64,000 nucleotides of DNA from Devosia sp. SL43. GTDB taxonomy: Bacteria > Pseudomonadota > Alphaproteobacteria > Rhizobiales > Devosiaceae. The position numbers were made by a program, and so were the translations under genes. The DNA lies in assembly GCF_021729885.1 (NCBI RefSeq), contig NZ_CP063401.1:2348501-2412500 (forward strand), in the 5' to 3' direction. This document shows positions 63,236 to 64,000 of this stretch, piece after piece; positions within the stretch are counted from its first letter, which is position 1, and each line of letters starts with the position of its first letter. Below the pieces are notes generated by a model. The model ran no database searches. It was given only the letters and a program-made list of their open reading frames with translations, and had not been told where the DNA came from.

Positions 63236-64000
63236 CCCGCCTCGCCCCACCCGACCTGCTCGCCCTCGCCGCTGAGGCCAACCTCGCGCCCAGTGTTCAC
63301 AACACCCAGCCCACCCGCTGGCGCCTTGAGCCCGGTGGCGACGTAACCCTCATCGCCGACGAAAGTCGTCGGCTGAAAGTCGGCGACCCCGCCGGCCGCG
63401 ACCTCCGCGTCTCGCTCGGCGCCGCGCTCGAGGCCACTGTGATCGCACTGTCGGCCCGCGGGCTGACCTGGCAAACCGCTCCACTCATCGATCGAGCCGA
63501 GGCCAGCGGCAGCCTCCGCGAGGGCGCCACGACCGATCCCCTGCATACCGCGATCCCGAACCGCTTCACCTGGCGCCGCCCGTTTGCACCGGCGACAAGC
63601 CAACAGGCGCAGTCCCTTGATGGCTGGGCCGCGACCCGCGACGACATCACCCTCGTGGACCACGACGGCCTGGCTGCTATCTCCGAATTCAACGAACACG
63701 CCAGCCTCGGCTTCTTCCGCAATGCCAGCTATCGCGCCGAGCTGTTGTCCTGGATGCGCCTCTCCGCCAGCGACCCATGCTTCGGTCGCGATGGCCTGTC
63801 GGCGCCCGCGCTCGGCATGTCCAGGCTAGAAGCCCTGGGCGCCGGCGTGGTCTTGCGCGACCCCTGGTTTGGCCTCCTCGACCGCGTCGGCCTGGCGCCC
63901 TCACTGATCTCGGAGCACGCCCGCACGAAGACAGCGACCGCCGTCCTGTTGTTCCACCGCCCCGACGGCGAGAACCCGGCAGAGACCGGTCGCGCGCTCT
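63232..64000 (+). CDS. Acg-type nitroreductase, cut by window edge
   Basis: At least 256 residues, C-terminus outside the window. The N-terminal APSVHNTQPTRWRLEPG (19-35) and the following LIADESRRLKVGDPAGRD are typical of the Acg-like nitroreductase family (FMN/NAD(P)H fold). It may reduce or dehydrogenate the product of the E1/GNAT enzymes. It overlaps the previous gene by 4 nt, so it belongs to the same unit. Confidence 0.8.
   Translation, partial: MTRLAPPDLLALAAEANLAPSVHNTQPTRWRLEPGGDVTLIADESRRLKVGDPAGRDLRVSLGAALEATVIALSARGLTWQTAPLIDRAEASGSLREGATTDPLHTAIPNRFTWRRPFAPATSQQAQSLDGWAATRDDITLVDHDGLAAISEFNEHASLGFFRNASYRAELLSWMRLSASDPCFGRDGLSAPALGMSRLEALGAGVVLRDPWFGLLDRVGLAPSLISEHARTKTATAVLLFHRPDGENPAETGRAL

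Overview
The window is high-GC DNA, densely coded on both strands, from an alphaproteobacterium. The best fit is a Hyphomicrobiales genus such as Devosia. That placement is inferred from the gene content (cheD and a CheT-like gene in the chemotaxis cluster, paired transglutaminases, the ECF42/YCII pair, the ytfQRT-yjfF importer) and from the many intergenic palindromes. No marker such as 16S rRNA is present to prove it.

Layout. 1-7.66 kb: a chemoreceptor cut by the window edge, then a minus-strand chemotaxis operon cheD-mcp-cheR-cheB-cheY, with a small divergent gene that looks like the CheT/CheZ-type phosphatase. 7.85-12.26 kb: an ABC-F ATPase, an HxlR regulator divergent from its likely target quinone oxidoreductase, and an L,D-transpeptidase. 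12.38-15.94 kb: a second minus-strand chemotaxis operon STAS-cheY-cheA-cheW. The two operons together form one complete pathway. 16.1-27.1 kb: metabolic oxidoreductases, a siderophore-interacting flavoprotein, small secreted and membrane proteins, an M20 peptidase divergent from a FadR-type regulator, tRNA-Ala(CGC) and a Gfo/Idh/MocA enzyme. 26.3-28.1 kb: pseudouridine catabolism (psuG, psuK-like kinase). 28.5-33.0 kb: a polyamine ABC importer (potFGHI-like) plus a small membrane protein. 33.0-34.2 kb: an unusual micro-ORF with structured RNA and a terminator, then purU. 34.3-45.2 kb: Rrf2 regulator, CPA2 cation/proton antiporter, two transglutaminases, a RecD-like helicase, FAH-family hydrolase, aldo/keto reductase, an RhtA-like exporter between two copies of a 131-bp palindrome, and a YCII/ECF42 sigma pair. 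45.3-53.4 kb: a giant alpha-2-macroglobulin and its usual partner pbpC. 53.7-59.0 kb: a ytfQ-ytfR-ytfT-yjfF sugar importer with its own FadR-type regulator.

59.1-64.0 kb is the most novel part. It is a tightly overlapped operon of a GNAT-like protein, an E1/ThiF-like adenylating enzyme without a catalytic cysteine, a polytopic membrane protein, a second GNAT protein and an Acg-type nitroreductase that runs off the window. It looks like a small-molecule or conjugate-forming pathway of unknown product.

No transposase, integrase, phage gene, CRISPR array or rRNA was seen. Dispersed palindromic repeats of at least four kinds fill most of the longer intergenic gaps.
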